From Deltaproteobacteria bacterium (GTDB lineage: Bacteria; Myxococcota_A; UBA796; UBA9615): a stretch of DNA of 54,064 nt. The stretch is taken from positions 1 to 54,064 of the forward strand of contig JAGSHC010000011.1 in assembly GCA_023954745.1 (NCBI GenBank), read 5' to 3'. Below are positions 1 to 7,722 of this stretch, one piece after another (the first letter of the stretch is position 1; each line of letters starts with the position of its first letter). The position numbers were made by a program, and so were the translations under genes. The notes under the pieces are model-generated. The model was not told where the DNA came from and made no database searches. It was given only the letters and a program-made list of their open reading frames with translations.

Positions 1-1
1 C

Positions 2-865
2 CTCGTCATCGCCGCCCCGTGGCCTCGCCTACCTCGGAGCGAAGCCGCCGTCCGCGCCCTTCGCGCCCGCGGCGGCGTACAGTCCCTTCCCCGCGGACGC
101 GCCTCCCTCGAGACCGCGACGCGCCACCTCCGCGGAGGCGGGCTGGTGGTCGTGCTCGTGGACTCGCTCAACCCGAAGCGCGCTGGGCGCCGCGCCCTCC
201 CATTCGTAGACGAAGCGGTGGGGGCGCCGGATGGACTCGTCGCCTGGGCCGCGCGGCAGGGGGCCGCGCTCCATGTCGCCGTCGCGGGAGGGACCGAGTT
301 CCGCTTGAAGCGTCTTCGGGCAGGCGGAGAGGCGGAGCGGCTCCCACGCCACGAGACAGAGCAGCTCTCCAACATCGTCGTGGAGGCGCTGGCCACTCAG
401 TCACGGGAACGACCCTGGGAGTGGGCCTGGGTTCGTGCCCTCGCTTTGCTGACCCTCATGTGCGTCGCGGGAGGCTGCGGCACCAACGAACAGCTGCCCC
501 CGTTGCCGCTCGACGCCTCAGCTTGGCGGGCCGACGTCACCGACCTGCGATGGGAGGGGCACTCGCAGGGAGCGGCTCTGACGTTCGAGTCCGCCGCCGC
601 CCGTGTTCGCGTCGTCGACGGTGGCTGGGTGGGCGGCTTTGAGGACGTGCAGCTCGCCTGGGCTCGCGACGACAGCCCTGCGGTCACCCTGCGGGGCGCC
701 ACTGCATTCGGGACCTTTCCTGCCGGCCCGCTCACGGTCTCCAGCGCCACGTACGCCATCGATGGGGTCGAGGGCACCACGGATGAGCTCCGGTGGCGCG
801 GAGGGCGTGACCTCGTCTGCGGGGGCTGCCCCCTCGAGTCACTGGCCGAGGAGCTGCCCCCATGA
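2..865 (+). CDS. LpxL-like acyltransferase (partial) continuous with LptC-like lipoprotein domain
   Basis: The reading frame is open from the window edge, so the 5' end is missing. The first ~140 residues resemble the C-terminal half of LpxL/HtrB-type lipid A acyltransferases: a LVVVLVDS strand, a PFVDEA segment, a GLVAWAARQGA stretch, and a terminal RERPWEWAW like the family's P-x-W-x-W end. With no stop, the frame runs into a hydrophobic segment ending in a lipobox (AGGC, Cys codon at 476) and then ~125 residues of beta-rich sequence resembling LptC, the periplasmic part of the LPS exporter. Either this is a true fusion (cytoplasmic enzyme, one membrane pass, periplasmic LptC), or lptC starts internally at GTG 380 or ATG 458. 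The stop overlaps the lptB start (ATGA). Context with lptB supports the LptC reading; no lptA lies between. Confidence 0.6.
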   Translation, partial: LVIAAPWPRLPRSEAAVRALRARGGVQSLPRGRASLETATRHLRGGGLVVVLVDSLNPKRAGRRALPFVDEAVGAPDGLVAWAARQGAALHVAVAGGTEFRLKRLRAGGEAERLPRHETEQLSNIVVEALATQSRERPWEWAWVRALALLTLMCVAGGCGTNEQLPPLPLDASAWRADVTDLRWEGHSQGAALTFESAAARVRVVDGGWVGGFEDVQLAWARDDSPAVTLRGATAFGTFPAGPLTVSSATYAIDGVEGTTDELRWRGGRDLVCGGCPLESLAEELPP

Positions 866-1587
866 GCACGGCGGTCCTCGAAGCGCGCGGCGTCACCGCG
901 GGATGGGGCAAGCGTCCGCTTCTCCAGGGTCTCACCCTGCAGGTGGGCGCCGGGGAGAGGGTCGCGGTCCTCGGACCCAACGGTGCAGGGAAGACCACTC
1001 TCTTCGATGTGCTCGCCGGTCGGCTGCCTCCGCGGCAGGGCCACGTACTGCTCCTGGGCCAGGAGGTGACGAAGCAGCGGCTGCATCAGCGAGCCCGTCG
1101 TGGACTGGGCTATGTGCCCCAGGAGCCCACGGTCTTCGACAGTCTCACGGTCCAAGAGAACCTCGCCGCCGCCCTGCGGGCACCCGCTCGGCGCCCCGCG
1201 TCGTCCGACCTCGCGGACGCCGACATCCTCGAGGCGAGCCTGCGCCGCTTCTCGCTGTCGTCCGTGGCCACGCAGCCTGCGCGCACGCTGTCTGGCGGGG
1301 AGCGCCGGCGTGTTGAGGTCGCGCGGACACTTCTTCTCCGGCCCGGGGTGCTGCTGCTGGACGAGCCCTTCGCCGGGCTCGACCCCAGAGGGCGAAAGGC
1401 GCTCCAATCGGGCCTGGAGAGGCTGCCACCTCGCACCGCGCTGGTCATGACGGACCACGCCGCAGATGATCTGCTCGCCCTGTGCGAGAGGGTGGTTCTC
1501 TTGATCGACGGAGGCATCGTGTTCGATGGCCCACGCAGCGACTTCTCCCCCGCCTCTGAAGCCTGGGCTCGCTACTTCGGACCTTGA
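862..1587 (+). CDS. lptB: LPS export ABC transporter ATP-binding protein LptB
   Basis: This 241-residue ABC ATPase has every canonical motif: Walker A GPNGAGKTT, Q-loop YVPQEP, signature LSGGERRRVEVAR, Walker B VLLLDEPFAGLD and a switch His in MTDH. Length and the lptC-lptB-rpoN-hpf gene order match LptB, which powers extraction of LPS from the inner membrane with LptFG and LptC. It starts at an ATGA overlap with the preceding LptC-like frame, indicating translational coupling. It is slightly divergent from enterobacterial LptB (LAAALRAPARR after the Q-loop), but the context makes the assignment firm. Confidence 0.88.
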   Translation: MSTAVLEARGVTAGWGKRPLLQGLTLQVGAGERVAVLGPNGAGKTTLFDVLAGRLPPRQGHVLLLGQEVTKQRLHQRARRGLGYVPQEPTVFDSLTVQENLAAALRAPARRPASSDLADADILEASLRRFSLSSVATQPARTLSGGERRRVEVARTLLLRPGVLLLDEPFAGLDPRGRKALQSGLERLPPRTALVMTDHAADDLLALCERVVLLIDGGIVFDGPRSDFSPASEAWARYFGP

Positions 1588-1601
1588 CATGGTCGGCAGA
1601 T

Positions 1602-1616
1602 CCTGCCGTATGCAGG
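1602..1616 (+). other. Small inverted repeat after lptB
   Basis: CCTGC and GCAGG arms flank a 5-nt loop 15 bases after the lptB stop. GAT and ATC bases outside could extend the stem with one bulge. There is no T-tract, so it is not a convincing intrinsic terminator. It could be an attenuator or RNA-stability element between lptB and rpoN. Confidence 0.3.
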
Positions 1617-1642
1617 TATCGGGCCAACTGCCCCCGAGCGCA

Positions 1643-1671
1643 TTGACCACGTGAGATGCCGTTGCTAGCTT
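1643..1671 (+). promoter_or_regulatory. Candidate sigma-70 promoter for rpoN
   Basis: TTGACC (1643-1648) lies 17 bases before TAGCTT (1666-1671), about 75 nt upstream of the rpoN start. The same TTGACC-N17-TAGnnT pattern occurs before the pal operon (34937-34965), which raises confidence. It would give rpoN-hpf transcription independent of the Lpt genes. Confidence 0.42.
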
Positions 1672-1744
1672 CAGTAGCGAGGGAAGACTCCGCCAACGCT
1701 GGGGGTCGGTCGTACAGACGGGGCACGGAGGGGTAAGAGAGTCC

Positions 1745-3166
1745 ATGGCGCTCGAGCTGAAGCAGTCGCTCAAGATGAGCCAGCAGCTGGTGATGACTCC
1801 CCAGCTGCAGCAGGCGATCAAGCTCCTCCAGTTGAACCACCTGGAGCTCGCCGACCTGGTGAGCCAGGAGATGGTCGAAAACCCGGTCCTCGAAGAAGTC
1901 ATCGAGGAGCGCGAAGACCACATGGCCCCCGCGGCCGACAACAACTCCACCGAGACGACGAACGACCCCAACGCCGAGGGCCAGCGCGAGCAGGAGATCG
2001 ACTGGGAGAAGTACCTCGAGAACTACAGCTCCAGTCCCAAGACCGGAGCCGAGGTTCGCCGCGACGCCGACGACCTGCCCACCTACGACCAGACGCTCAC
2101 CCGCTCCGAGACCATGAGCGAGCACCTCATGTGGCAGCTCCACATGGCGGAAGCGGACGAGGTCACGCGCGCAGCGGCGGCGGCGGTCATCGGGAACCTC
2201 TCCGATGAGGGCTTCCTCAGCGGAACCCTCGAGGACATCGCAAACGAGGAGCTCATCCCCGTTGACGATGTCGAGGAGGGGTTGCTCCTGGTGCAGACCT
2301 TCGATCCTCTCGGCATCGGCGCTCGCGACCTTGCGGAGAGCCTGCTGATTCAGGCCCGGGTGGTGTTTCCCGACGACCGCGTGGTGCACCGCATCCTCAA
2401 GGAGCACGTCACGAACCTCGAGAAGCGCGACTACAAGCGGATCGCGCGTGCCCTTGGGGTGTCCCTTCCCCGCGTCCTGGAGGGCGTCCGCTCCATCGCC
2501 GAGCTCGAGCCCCGACCCGGGCGCGAGTTCACGAGCGAAGAGCCCCGCTACATCACCCCAGACATCTACGTCATCAAGAGTGAGGACGACTACGTCATCC
2601 AGCTCAACGAAGACGGCGTTCCGAAGCTGCGGGTGTCGAACTACTACCGACGCGTGCTGAGCGGCGCCCAGAAGGGCGACAAGGAGTACATCCAGGAGAA
2701 GCTCCGCTCGGCCCAGTGGCTGATCCGAAGCATCTATCAGCGCCAGCGCACCATCTACAAGGTGGTCGAGAGCATCGTGAAGCAGCAGCGCGGCTTCTTC
2801 GTCGAGGGCATCAGCAAGCTCAAGCCGATGATTCTGCGGGACGTGGCCGAGGACATCGGCATGCACGAGTCGACCGTATCCCGTGTGACGACCAACAAGT
2901 ACGTGCATACGCCGCACGGCACCTTCGAGCTGAAGTTCTTCTTCAACAGCGGGATCCAGAAGGGCGATGGCGACATCGCCTCGGAGATGGTCAAGCAGCG
3001 CATCAAGTCGATCATCTCCGAGGAGAACCCTCGGAAGCCCTACAGCGACCAGGCCATCGTGAAGATGCTGCTCGAAGAGGACATCAAGATCGCCCGCCGT
3101 ACCGTCGCCAAGTACCGAGACATGCTCGGCATCAGCTCGTCATCGCAGCGCAAGCGGCTGTTCTGA
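1745..3166 (+). CDS. rpoN: RNA polymerase sigma-54 factor RpoN
   Basis: This 473-residue protein is a full-length sigma-54, the factor for -24/-12 promoters needing AAA+ activators. The N-terminal activator-interacting region is Gln/Leu-rich (LKQSLKMSQQLVMTPQLQQA, residues 4-23). An acidic linker follows at about 50-85, then the core-binding domain and helix-turn-helix. The diagnostic RpoN box ARRTVAKYR lies at 450-458, near the C terminus. A GGGG-rich ribosome-binding site precedes ATG 1745. lptB upstream and hpf downstream reproduce the classical proteobacterial order. Its presence implies bacterial enhancer-binding proteins elsewhere in the genome. Confidence 0.97.
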   Translation: MALELKQSLKMSQQLVMTPQLQQAIKLLQLNHLELADLVSQEMVENPVLEEVIEEREDHMAPAADNNSTETTNDPNAEGQREQEIDWEKYLENYSSSPKTGAEVRRDADDLPTYDQTLTRSETMSEHLMWQLHMAEADEVTRAAAAAVIGNLSDEGFLSGTLEDIANEELIPVDDVEEGLLLVQTFDPLGIGARDLAESLLIQARVVFPDDRVVHRILKEHVTNLEKRDYKRIARALGVSLPRVLEGVRSIAELEPRPGREFTSEEPRYITPDIYVIKSEDDYVIQLNEDGVPKLRVSNYYRRVLSGAQKGDKEYIQEKLRSAQWLIRSIYQRQRTIYKVVESIVKQQRGFFVEGISKLKPMILRDVAEDIGMHESTVSRVTTNKYVHTPHGTFELKFFFNSGIQKGDGDIASEMVKQRIKSIISEENPRKPYSDQAIVKMLLEEDIKIARRTVAKYRDMLGISSSSQRKRLF

Positions 3167-3194
3167 CGGAGCCCCGGTCGCCGACGAGGAGCCC

Positions 3195-3560
3195 ATGCAG
3201 ATCGACGTGACCTTCCGACACATGGCGCCCAGCGCGGCCCTCCGCTCCTACGCCAGCGACAAGGTGGGCCGAATCACCCGAATCCTGGAGGACCCCATCT
3301 CCGCCCGGGTGAAGCTGAGCCTCGATGGGTTTCGCAACGTCGCGGAGGCCTCGGTCCACGGGAAAGGAACCGTGCTGACGGCCAGCGAGAGCTCGAAGGC
3401 AGACATGTACGCCGCCATCGACATCATCTCGGACAAGCTCGCCGCCCAGGCGCGGCGACACAAGAGTCGCGCGACGGCGCATCGCTCGAGCCCCACCGCG
3501 CAGCGGGCGGCGCAGATCGAGCTCGCCGACGCCGACGAAGACATCGAAGACGACGAGTGA
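3195..3560 (+). CDS. hpf: Ribosome hibernation promoting factor, short form (HPF/YfiA)
   Basis: This 121-residue protein has the HPF fold signature: an N-terminal beta strand MQIDVTFRHM, SYASDKVGRITRIL, a KADMYAAIDIISDKLAAQARRHK helix with basic residues, and an acidic C-terminal tail. It binds the ribosome decoding region and inactivates ribosomes in slow growth. It lacks the long C-terminal dimerisation domain of long HPF, so it is the short type, which normally works with RMF or forms 100S weakly. It follows rpoN by 28 nt and overlaps the next gene through GTGA, as expected for a co-transcribed rpoN operon. Confidence 0.92.
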   Translation: MQIDVTFRHMAPSAALRSYASDKVGRITRILEDPISARVKLSLDGFRNVAEASVHGKGTVLTASESSKADMYAAIDIISDKLAAQARRHKSRATAHRSSPTAQRAAQIELADADEDIEDDE

Positions 3561-4372
3561 GAGAGGCGCCCCACGCGCTCGCCTGGCTGTTCCTCCACCC
3601 CATGGCAGTGGCGCTCCTCGCCGGCGCACTCGCTGGGGACATGTCCATCGCCATCATCGTCGCGGTGGCTCTTACTCCGCTGATCTCCGAGCGGGACGAC
3701 CCCGAGCTCGCGGCGGGAGTGACCGTCGCGGCCATCTTCGTGGCCACGGACCTCAGCACGCGCCCCATGGGCGGCATCCTCAACGAGTCCTGGGTAGCGA
3801 GCACCCTCGCTCTGACCTGTCTGCTCGGAGCCGCCATGGCGATGGCCAGCGTGCACCTCACCGCCGCAGGGCGCACTCTGCGCACCGTGCTGACCATGGG
3901 AATCATCCTCGGCATTGGCTACACCGTGCGCCCCCCGGACGTGCTCAACGGCCTCGCTCCCTGGACCGCCGGGGCGCTCTTCCTCATCGGAACCGGGAGG
4001 CTTGCGGGCTCGAGTCCAGAGATGGACCGCAGCCCGCGTCGCCTGGCGACCGGCCTCGCACTCATCGCCACCAACGTCGCAGGGGGAGCCGCGGTGCTGG
4101 TGCTTCCCGTGGTGCTCGGGCTCACGAGCCTCGTCCGGGACAAGGACCTGCAAGGCAAGTTCATGCAGGTGCTGGCTGCCCTCGCGGCCCTGGCCGCCGC
4201 GGTCCTGTGCACCTGGCTCCCCTACCAGCTCCCGGCCTGGGACCAGCCCATGATCCAGCTCCCCACGGGAGACATCGTGGTGGACGTAAGCAAGACGGTC
4301 ATCGTCCTGCCCCTCATGGGGCTGGGGGCCGCGCTGTACTTCGGCTGGGGCCGGATGACCTCGGACGACTGA
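3557..4372 (+). CDS. Polytopic membrane protein, possible diverged PTS EIIC-like
   Basis: This 271-residue protein has about seven hydrophobic segments and no recognised catalytic motif. The start is GTG at 3557 (GTGA overlap with hpf) or ATG 3602. The opening LFLHPMAVALLAGALAGD resembles the first helix and the HPMVAGPLxGLLLGD motif of mannose-family PTS EIIC proteins. Those genes commonly follow rpoN-hpf with hprK/ptsN in Deltaproteobacteria, but no EIIA, EIIB, HPr or HprK genes are present here. An EIIC-derived protein is therefore a suggestion only; it may be an unrelated membrane protein. The last helix is followed by a short FGWGRMTSDD tail. Confidence 0.6.
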   Translation: MREAPHALAWLFLHPMAVALLAGALAGDMSIAIIVAVALTPLISERDDPELAAGVTVAAIFVATDLSTRPMGGILNESWVASTLALTCLLGAAMAMASVHLTAAGRTLRTVLTMGIILGIGYTVRPPDVLNGLAPWTAGALFLIGTGRLAGSSPEMDRSPRRLATGLALIATNVAGGAAVLVLPVVLGLTSLVRDKDLQGKFMQVLAALAALAAAVLCTWLPYQLPAWDQPMIQLPTGDIVVDVSKTVIVLPLMGLGAALYFGWGRMTSDD

Positions 4373-4423
4373 GCTGATTGCGCCGGGCAGAAGACCTGAG
4401 TGACGTTCTCGCCCACGGGCCAA

Positions 4424-6187
4424 TCAGGGGATGACGAAGTTCAGCGTGTAGGTGTAGTTGCAGTCCACCCAGGTGGCCGCCGGCGACACGGTGATCTTGT
4501 AGTCGATGTCGAACAGCTGGAGGATGTTCAGCTGGAACGGCAGCGAGCCGCTGGTGCCCGTCCCGCTGTACGTCGTGCCGTCGATGTCCGCGAACACCGT
4601 GATGGGGAGGGCCGAGGTCCACGAGATGGAGCCCGCCTGGCAGCTGGCTGGCAGCCCGCTTCCGCTCGCGATGAACGCGAGCCACGCTGCGAGGTTCGAG
4701 GTGAGGCCGGTGTCGAACTCGTAGATGTCCCACAGGTCGGTGGGATCGGAGAAGACGCCCGCCACGGAGCCGTTCCCCGCCTGGAGCTGCAAGATCCCGC
4801 TGATGGCGCAGGGCCCGGTCCCGAACACCAGCTGGGGTGACGTGTTGCTGAGCTCGTACCCGGGGCTGTTGGGACCCGTCTCCCACATCTCGAAGGGACC
4901 CGCCTGGGCCTCGTTGATGTAGCCATCGCAGTTGTCGTCGATGGTGTTGCAGATCTCGAGAGCGCCAGGGTTCACCGCGTTGTTGAGGTCGTTGCAGTCG
5001 CCTTCGCAGGTGGAGTAGCCGTCGGAGTCCTGGTCGAAGCCGTCGTCCACGAACCCGTTGCAGTCGTTGTCGATGTCGTCGCAGATCTCGGTGTTTCCGG
5101 GGAACGCGGCCGCCTCGTTGTCGTCGCAGTCGTCGCAGCTGCGGACATTGTCGCCGTCGTTGTCCGTCTCCCCGAGGGCGTCGAAGTTCGGCGCGCCAGA
5201 GCAGTCGTTGTCGAGGCCGTCGCAGATCTCCGGGTTGTTGGGGAAGTTCCAGGGGGCGCCGTCGTCGCAGTCGCCCTGGCACGGCGACCAACCGTCGGCG
5301 TCGAGGTCCTGGTCGTCTGGGTCCACCACTCCGTCGCAGTTGTTGTCGTCGAAGCCGTCGCAGATCTCGGGGCACCCGGGGCAGACGGTGGCGGCGTTGT
5401 CGTTGCAGTCCTGGCTGCCGACTCCCGTGAGCTCACCCTCTTCGCAGCGGCCGTCACCGTCGGCGTCGATTCCGTCGGGGCAGAAGCCGTCGCTGTCCTG
5501 GTCGAGTTGCCCCAGCGGGATGTTGTCCACCGTGATGGAGACCGTCGCCTGACCCGTCACCCCGAGGTTGTCGCTCGCGCGCAGGGTGATGAGGTGAGTG
5601 CCCTCGTCGAGCAGCGCGTCGAACTCGCTGACGCCTTGTCCGTTCGAGCTGCCGGAGAAGATGGGCCCCTGGATGTCCGAGCTCCACTCCACGACGTGCG
5701 GCCCAGCCACTCCTTCGTTCGAGAGCGTCAGCCCGTCGAACACCACAGCCGAGCCGCTGTAGTAGAGGAAGGTGGCCTGCGGCTCGTTGATGAAGACCTG
5801 CGGAGGGTCCGTCGCGATGGTGACGTCGATGCTCTCCGCGTCGCTCTGGCCGGCGGAGTCGGTGACCCGGAACTCGATCGTGTGAGTGCCCGCCACCAGG
5901 TTGGATGCGGTGAACTCGACGTACCCCGAAGAGTCGGGGTTGCCTTCGAAGAGGGGCTCCTCGTGCAGGGAAGAGGTCCAGACGACCGCCATCTCATCGA
6001 GGAAGTCGTTGTCGTCGACCGAACCGGCGAACTGCACCGTGGGAGTCTGGAAGACCGACTCGTGGTCCGGCGTGATGATGGAGACCTGAGGGGGCAGGTC
6101 GAAGGCTGCGATCTGCTGGGTGTTGCACGCCGGCCCCGCGACGAAGGCGAGCAAGCTGACGAGAACCATGGAACTGCGGCGAATCAT
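4424..6187 (-). CDS. MopE-type Cys/Asp-repeat surface lipoprotein
   Basis: This 587-residue protein starts with a basic, hydrophobic signal ending near AGPACN, a weak lipobox. Two Ig-like domains follow (PPQVSIITPD and PPQVFINEPQ, about residues 33-220). Then come four Cys/Asp repeats of the PEICDGxDxNCDG type (about 240-430), alternating with Ca-binding-like DxDxDG segments. These belong to the putative metal-binding MopE family common in Myxococcota. The C-terminal ~150 residues are beta-rich with a few Cys (TGPCAISG, WVDCNYTY). A GAGGAGG ribosome-binding site sits just before the start. It is probably an exported calcium- or copper-binding surface protein; the ligand is not determinable here. 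Confidence 0.82.
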   Translation of the reverse strand: MIRRSSMVLVSLLAFVAGPACNTQQIAAFDLPPQVSIITPDHESVFQTPTVQFAGSVDDNDFLDEMAVVWTSSLHEEPLFEGNPDSSGYVEFTASNLVAGTHTIEFRVTDSAGQSDAESIDVTIATDPPQVFINEPQATFLYYSGSAVVFDGLTLSNEGVAGPHVVEWSSDIQGPIFSGSSNGQGVSEFDALLDEGTHLITLRASDNLGVTGQATVSITVDNIPLGQLDQDSDGFCPDGIDADGDGRCEEGELTGVGSQDCNDNAATVCPGCPEICDGFDDNNCDGVVDPDDQDLDADGWSPCQGDCDDGAPWNFPNNPEICDGLDNDCSGAPNFDALGETDNDGDNVRSCDDCDDNEAAAFPGNTEICDDIDNDCNGFVDDGFDQDSDGYSTCEGDCNDLNNAVNPGALEICNTIDDNCDGYINEAQAGPFEMWETGPNSPGYELSNTSPQLVFGTGPCAISGILQLQAGNGSVAGVFSDPTDLWDIYEFDTGLTSNLAAWLAFIASGSGLPASCQAGSISWTSALPITVFADIDGTTYSGTGTSGSLPFQLNILQLFDIDYKITVSPAATWVDCNYTYTLNFVIP

Positions 6188-6322
6188 CGCGCCTCCTCTG
6201 TGGACCTGGAACGACCCACGACACGCCGCTTCTTGCAGGAAGTCAAGGCCTCGTCAAGGGATCGGGCAGCCCGGTCAGTCTAGTGACCATCTCTGATCGC
6301 GGGACGAAGTCCCCTCCCCCAG

Positions 6323-6982
6323 TCAGCGTCCGATGTAGCGGACACGACTCGAAGCCCGCAGTTCGCTGGCCCAAGACCCGTACGTCCGTTCGAACTTGAG
6401 CGCGTAGTACCGACGACTCACCATCGCTGCGACCTCTTCGTAGGGTCGTCCCCCAAAGATCGTGTCGGCGTTCTCGCCGTAGTACCGCCGCTCCTCCTCT
6501 TCGGAGACCTCCCGGACGAGCCGACCGACCGCCACCTCGATGGCCTGGTCGAGCCGCGCGACGTCGAGGAGGAACTCCCGAAAGTCCCCGGCACCCAGGC
6601 CCCAGCGCGCGAGAAACTGCCGCTTTCCGTCTCGGACGGGGAATGTGTGTTCAAAGGCGCCATCGGCCGTCTCCAGCGTGCCCAGTGAGACCTCGATGCC
6701 CTTGGCGAGGCCCGCCTGTCGAAGCGTCTCCCGGAAGATCAGTCGCTCCAGCGGAGCACGCTCCTCGCAAAGCAGCCTCCCAAAGGAAGGCGTGCAACCG
6801 TCGCCAGCGATGCGCTCCCCGACTTCGCGCTCGAACTGCACCTGAGATGCAGCGATCGGTGTGTTGCCCACCACGGCGACCACACGGTCGACCGCCACCG
6901 CAGCCGGAGCGGCTGGCGCAGCGAGAGCCACACCGGGGACCACGGCGACTCCGAGGAGGAGCACCAGCAGCATCCACCGCAT
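6323..6982 (-). CDS. SurA N-terminal-like periplasmic chaperone lacking a PPIase domain
   Basis: This 219-residue protein has a clear signal peptide (MRWMLLVLLLGVAVVPGVALA) followed by VDRVVAVVGNTPIAASQVQFE, the hallmark opening of SurA/PpiD N-terminal chaperone domains. The rest is helical, with a disulphide-capable Cys pair (GDGCTPSFGRLLCEE). No parvulin domain follows, unlike SurA (about 430 residues). It presumably binds unfolded outer-membrane protein segments without isomerising prolines. The ATG shares its A with the TGA of the upstream CPBP gene, so the two are translationally coupled. A longer upstream frame exists but lies inside that gene. Confidence 0.72.
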   Translation of the reverse strand: MRWMLLVLLLGVAVVPGVALAAPAAPAAVAVDRVVAVVGNTPIAASQVQFEREVGERIAGDGCTPSFGRLLCEERAPLERLIFRETLRQAGLAKGIEVSLGTLETADGAFEHTFPVRDGKRQFLARWGLGAGDFREFLLDVARLDQAIEVAVGRLVREVSEEEERRYYGENADTIFGGRPYEEVAAMVSRRYYALKFERTYGSWASELRASSRVRYIGR

Positions 6983-7722
6983 CACCGCACCCCGTAGATG
7001 CTGTCGAGGATGATCATCGCCAGGTTCGACCAGGCGTGGAACAACGTCCCAGCCAGGACGTTGCCCGTGCGGGCGCGCAACCACCCGAAGATGAACGCGG
7101 GGAAGATGATGAAGGGCTGCCACCACTGCCATGTCACCAAGGAGTGACCTGCAGTGAAGAGGATGGCGGTCACCGGGAGGCTCCAGCCGAACTCGGCGCC
7201 GAGGAACCGGAACCTGCGCCCGTCAAACACCTCGTTGAGCCGGGTCTGCATGTACCCCCGGTAGAAGTACTCCTCGGCGAAACCCACGCAGAGCAGCTGA
7301 TACGGAATCTGGAGCCAGAGGTCGTCCGGTAGTCCGTGCTTCGGGGTGTGCGGCGGGTACGGGTACTTCAGGTTGAGGATTTCGTCGGTGACGAAGGGCA
7401 GCCCGGTCGTCTGCCAGTAGTGATTCCCGAGGACGAACGCGGGATAGATCAGGGCGATGAGGAGCAGAAGCCACTTCGTCGCCTTCCACAACTCCCGGGC
7501 CAGGGGCTCGGGAAACTGAATGTCGTCGTCGACCCGGTAGTTGTTCCAGCGCTCGGCGATGGCCGGCGCGTAGATAAACACGATGGGCACCAACACGAGC
7601 CAGTTCTCACTGAGCCCGAAGCCATCACGCGCCACCCGGATCAAGCGAATGAGACCGCAGGTGCCGAGGTACAGGATCAGGATCTCGAGCCAAATCCGGC
7701 GTCGGCCGAGCGCTTCACTCAC
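6982..7722 (-). CDS. CPBP family intramembrane glutamic metalloprotease
   Basis: This is a 246-residue integral membrane protein with about six helices. It carries the CPBP (CAAX protease/bacteriocin-processing) motifs: EEYFYRG with the paired glutamates and Arg, FTAGHSL with the first His, and GTLFHAWSN with the second His and Asn. These residues form the active site in the Rce1-like family. The start is GTG 7722, which overlaps the larE stop as GTGA; the frame extends upstream but only antisense-like within larE. Its substrate is unknown. Coupling to the SurA-like gene suggests a role in envelope protein handling. Confidence 0.82.
   Translation of the reverse strand: MSEALGRRRIWLEILILYLGTCGLIRLIRVARDGFGLSENWLVLVPIVFIYAPAIAERWNNYRVDDDIQFPEPLARELWKATKWLLLLIALIYPAFVLGNHYWQTTGLPFVTDEILNLKYPYPPHTPKHGLPDDLWLQIPYQLLCVGFAEEYFYRGYMQTRLNEVFDGRRFRFLGAEFGWSLPVTAILFTAGHSLVTWQWWQPFIIFPAFIFGWLRARTGNVLAGTLFHAWSNLAMIILDSIYGVR

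Noticed and set aside
397-2917. Two long antisense frames over lptC/lptB and rpoN
   Set aside because: Shadows of the coding strand; rpoN and lptB motifs are unambiguous on plus.
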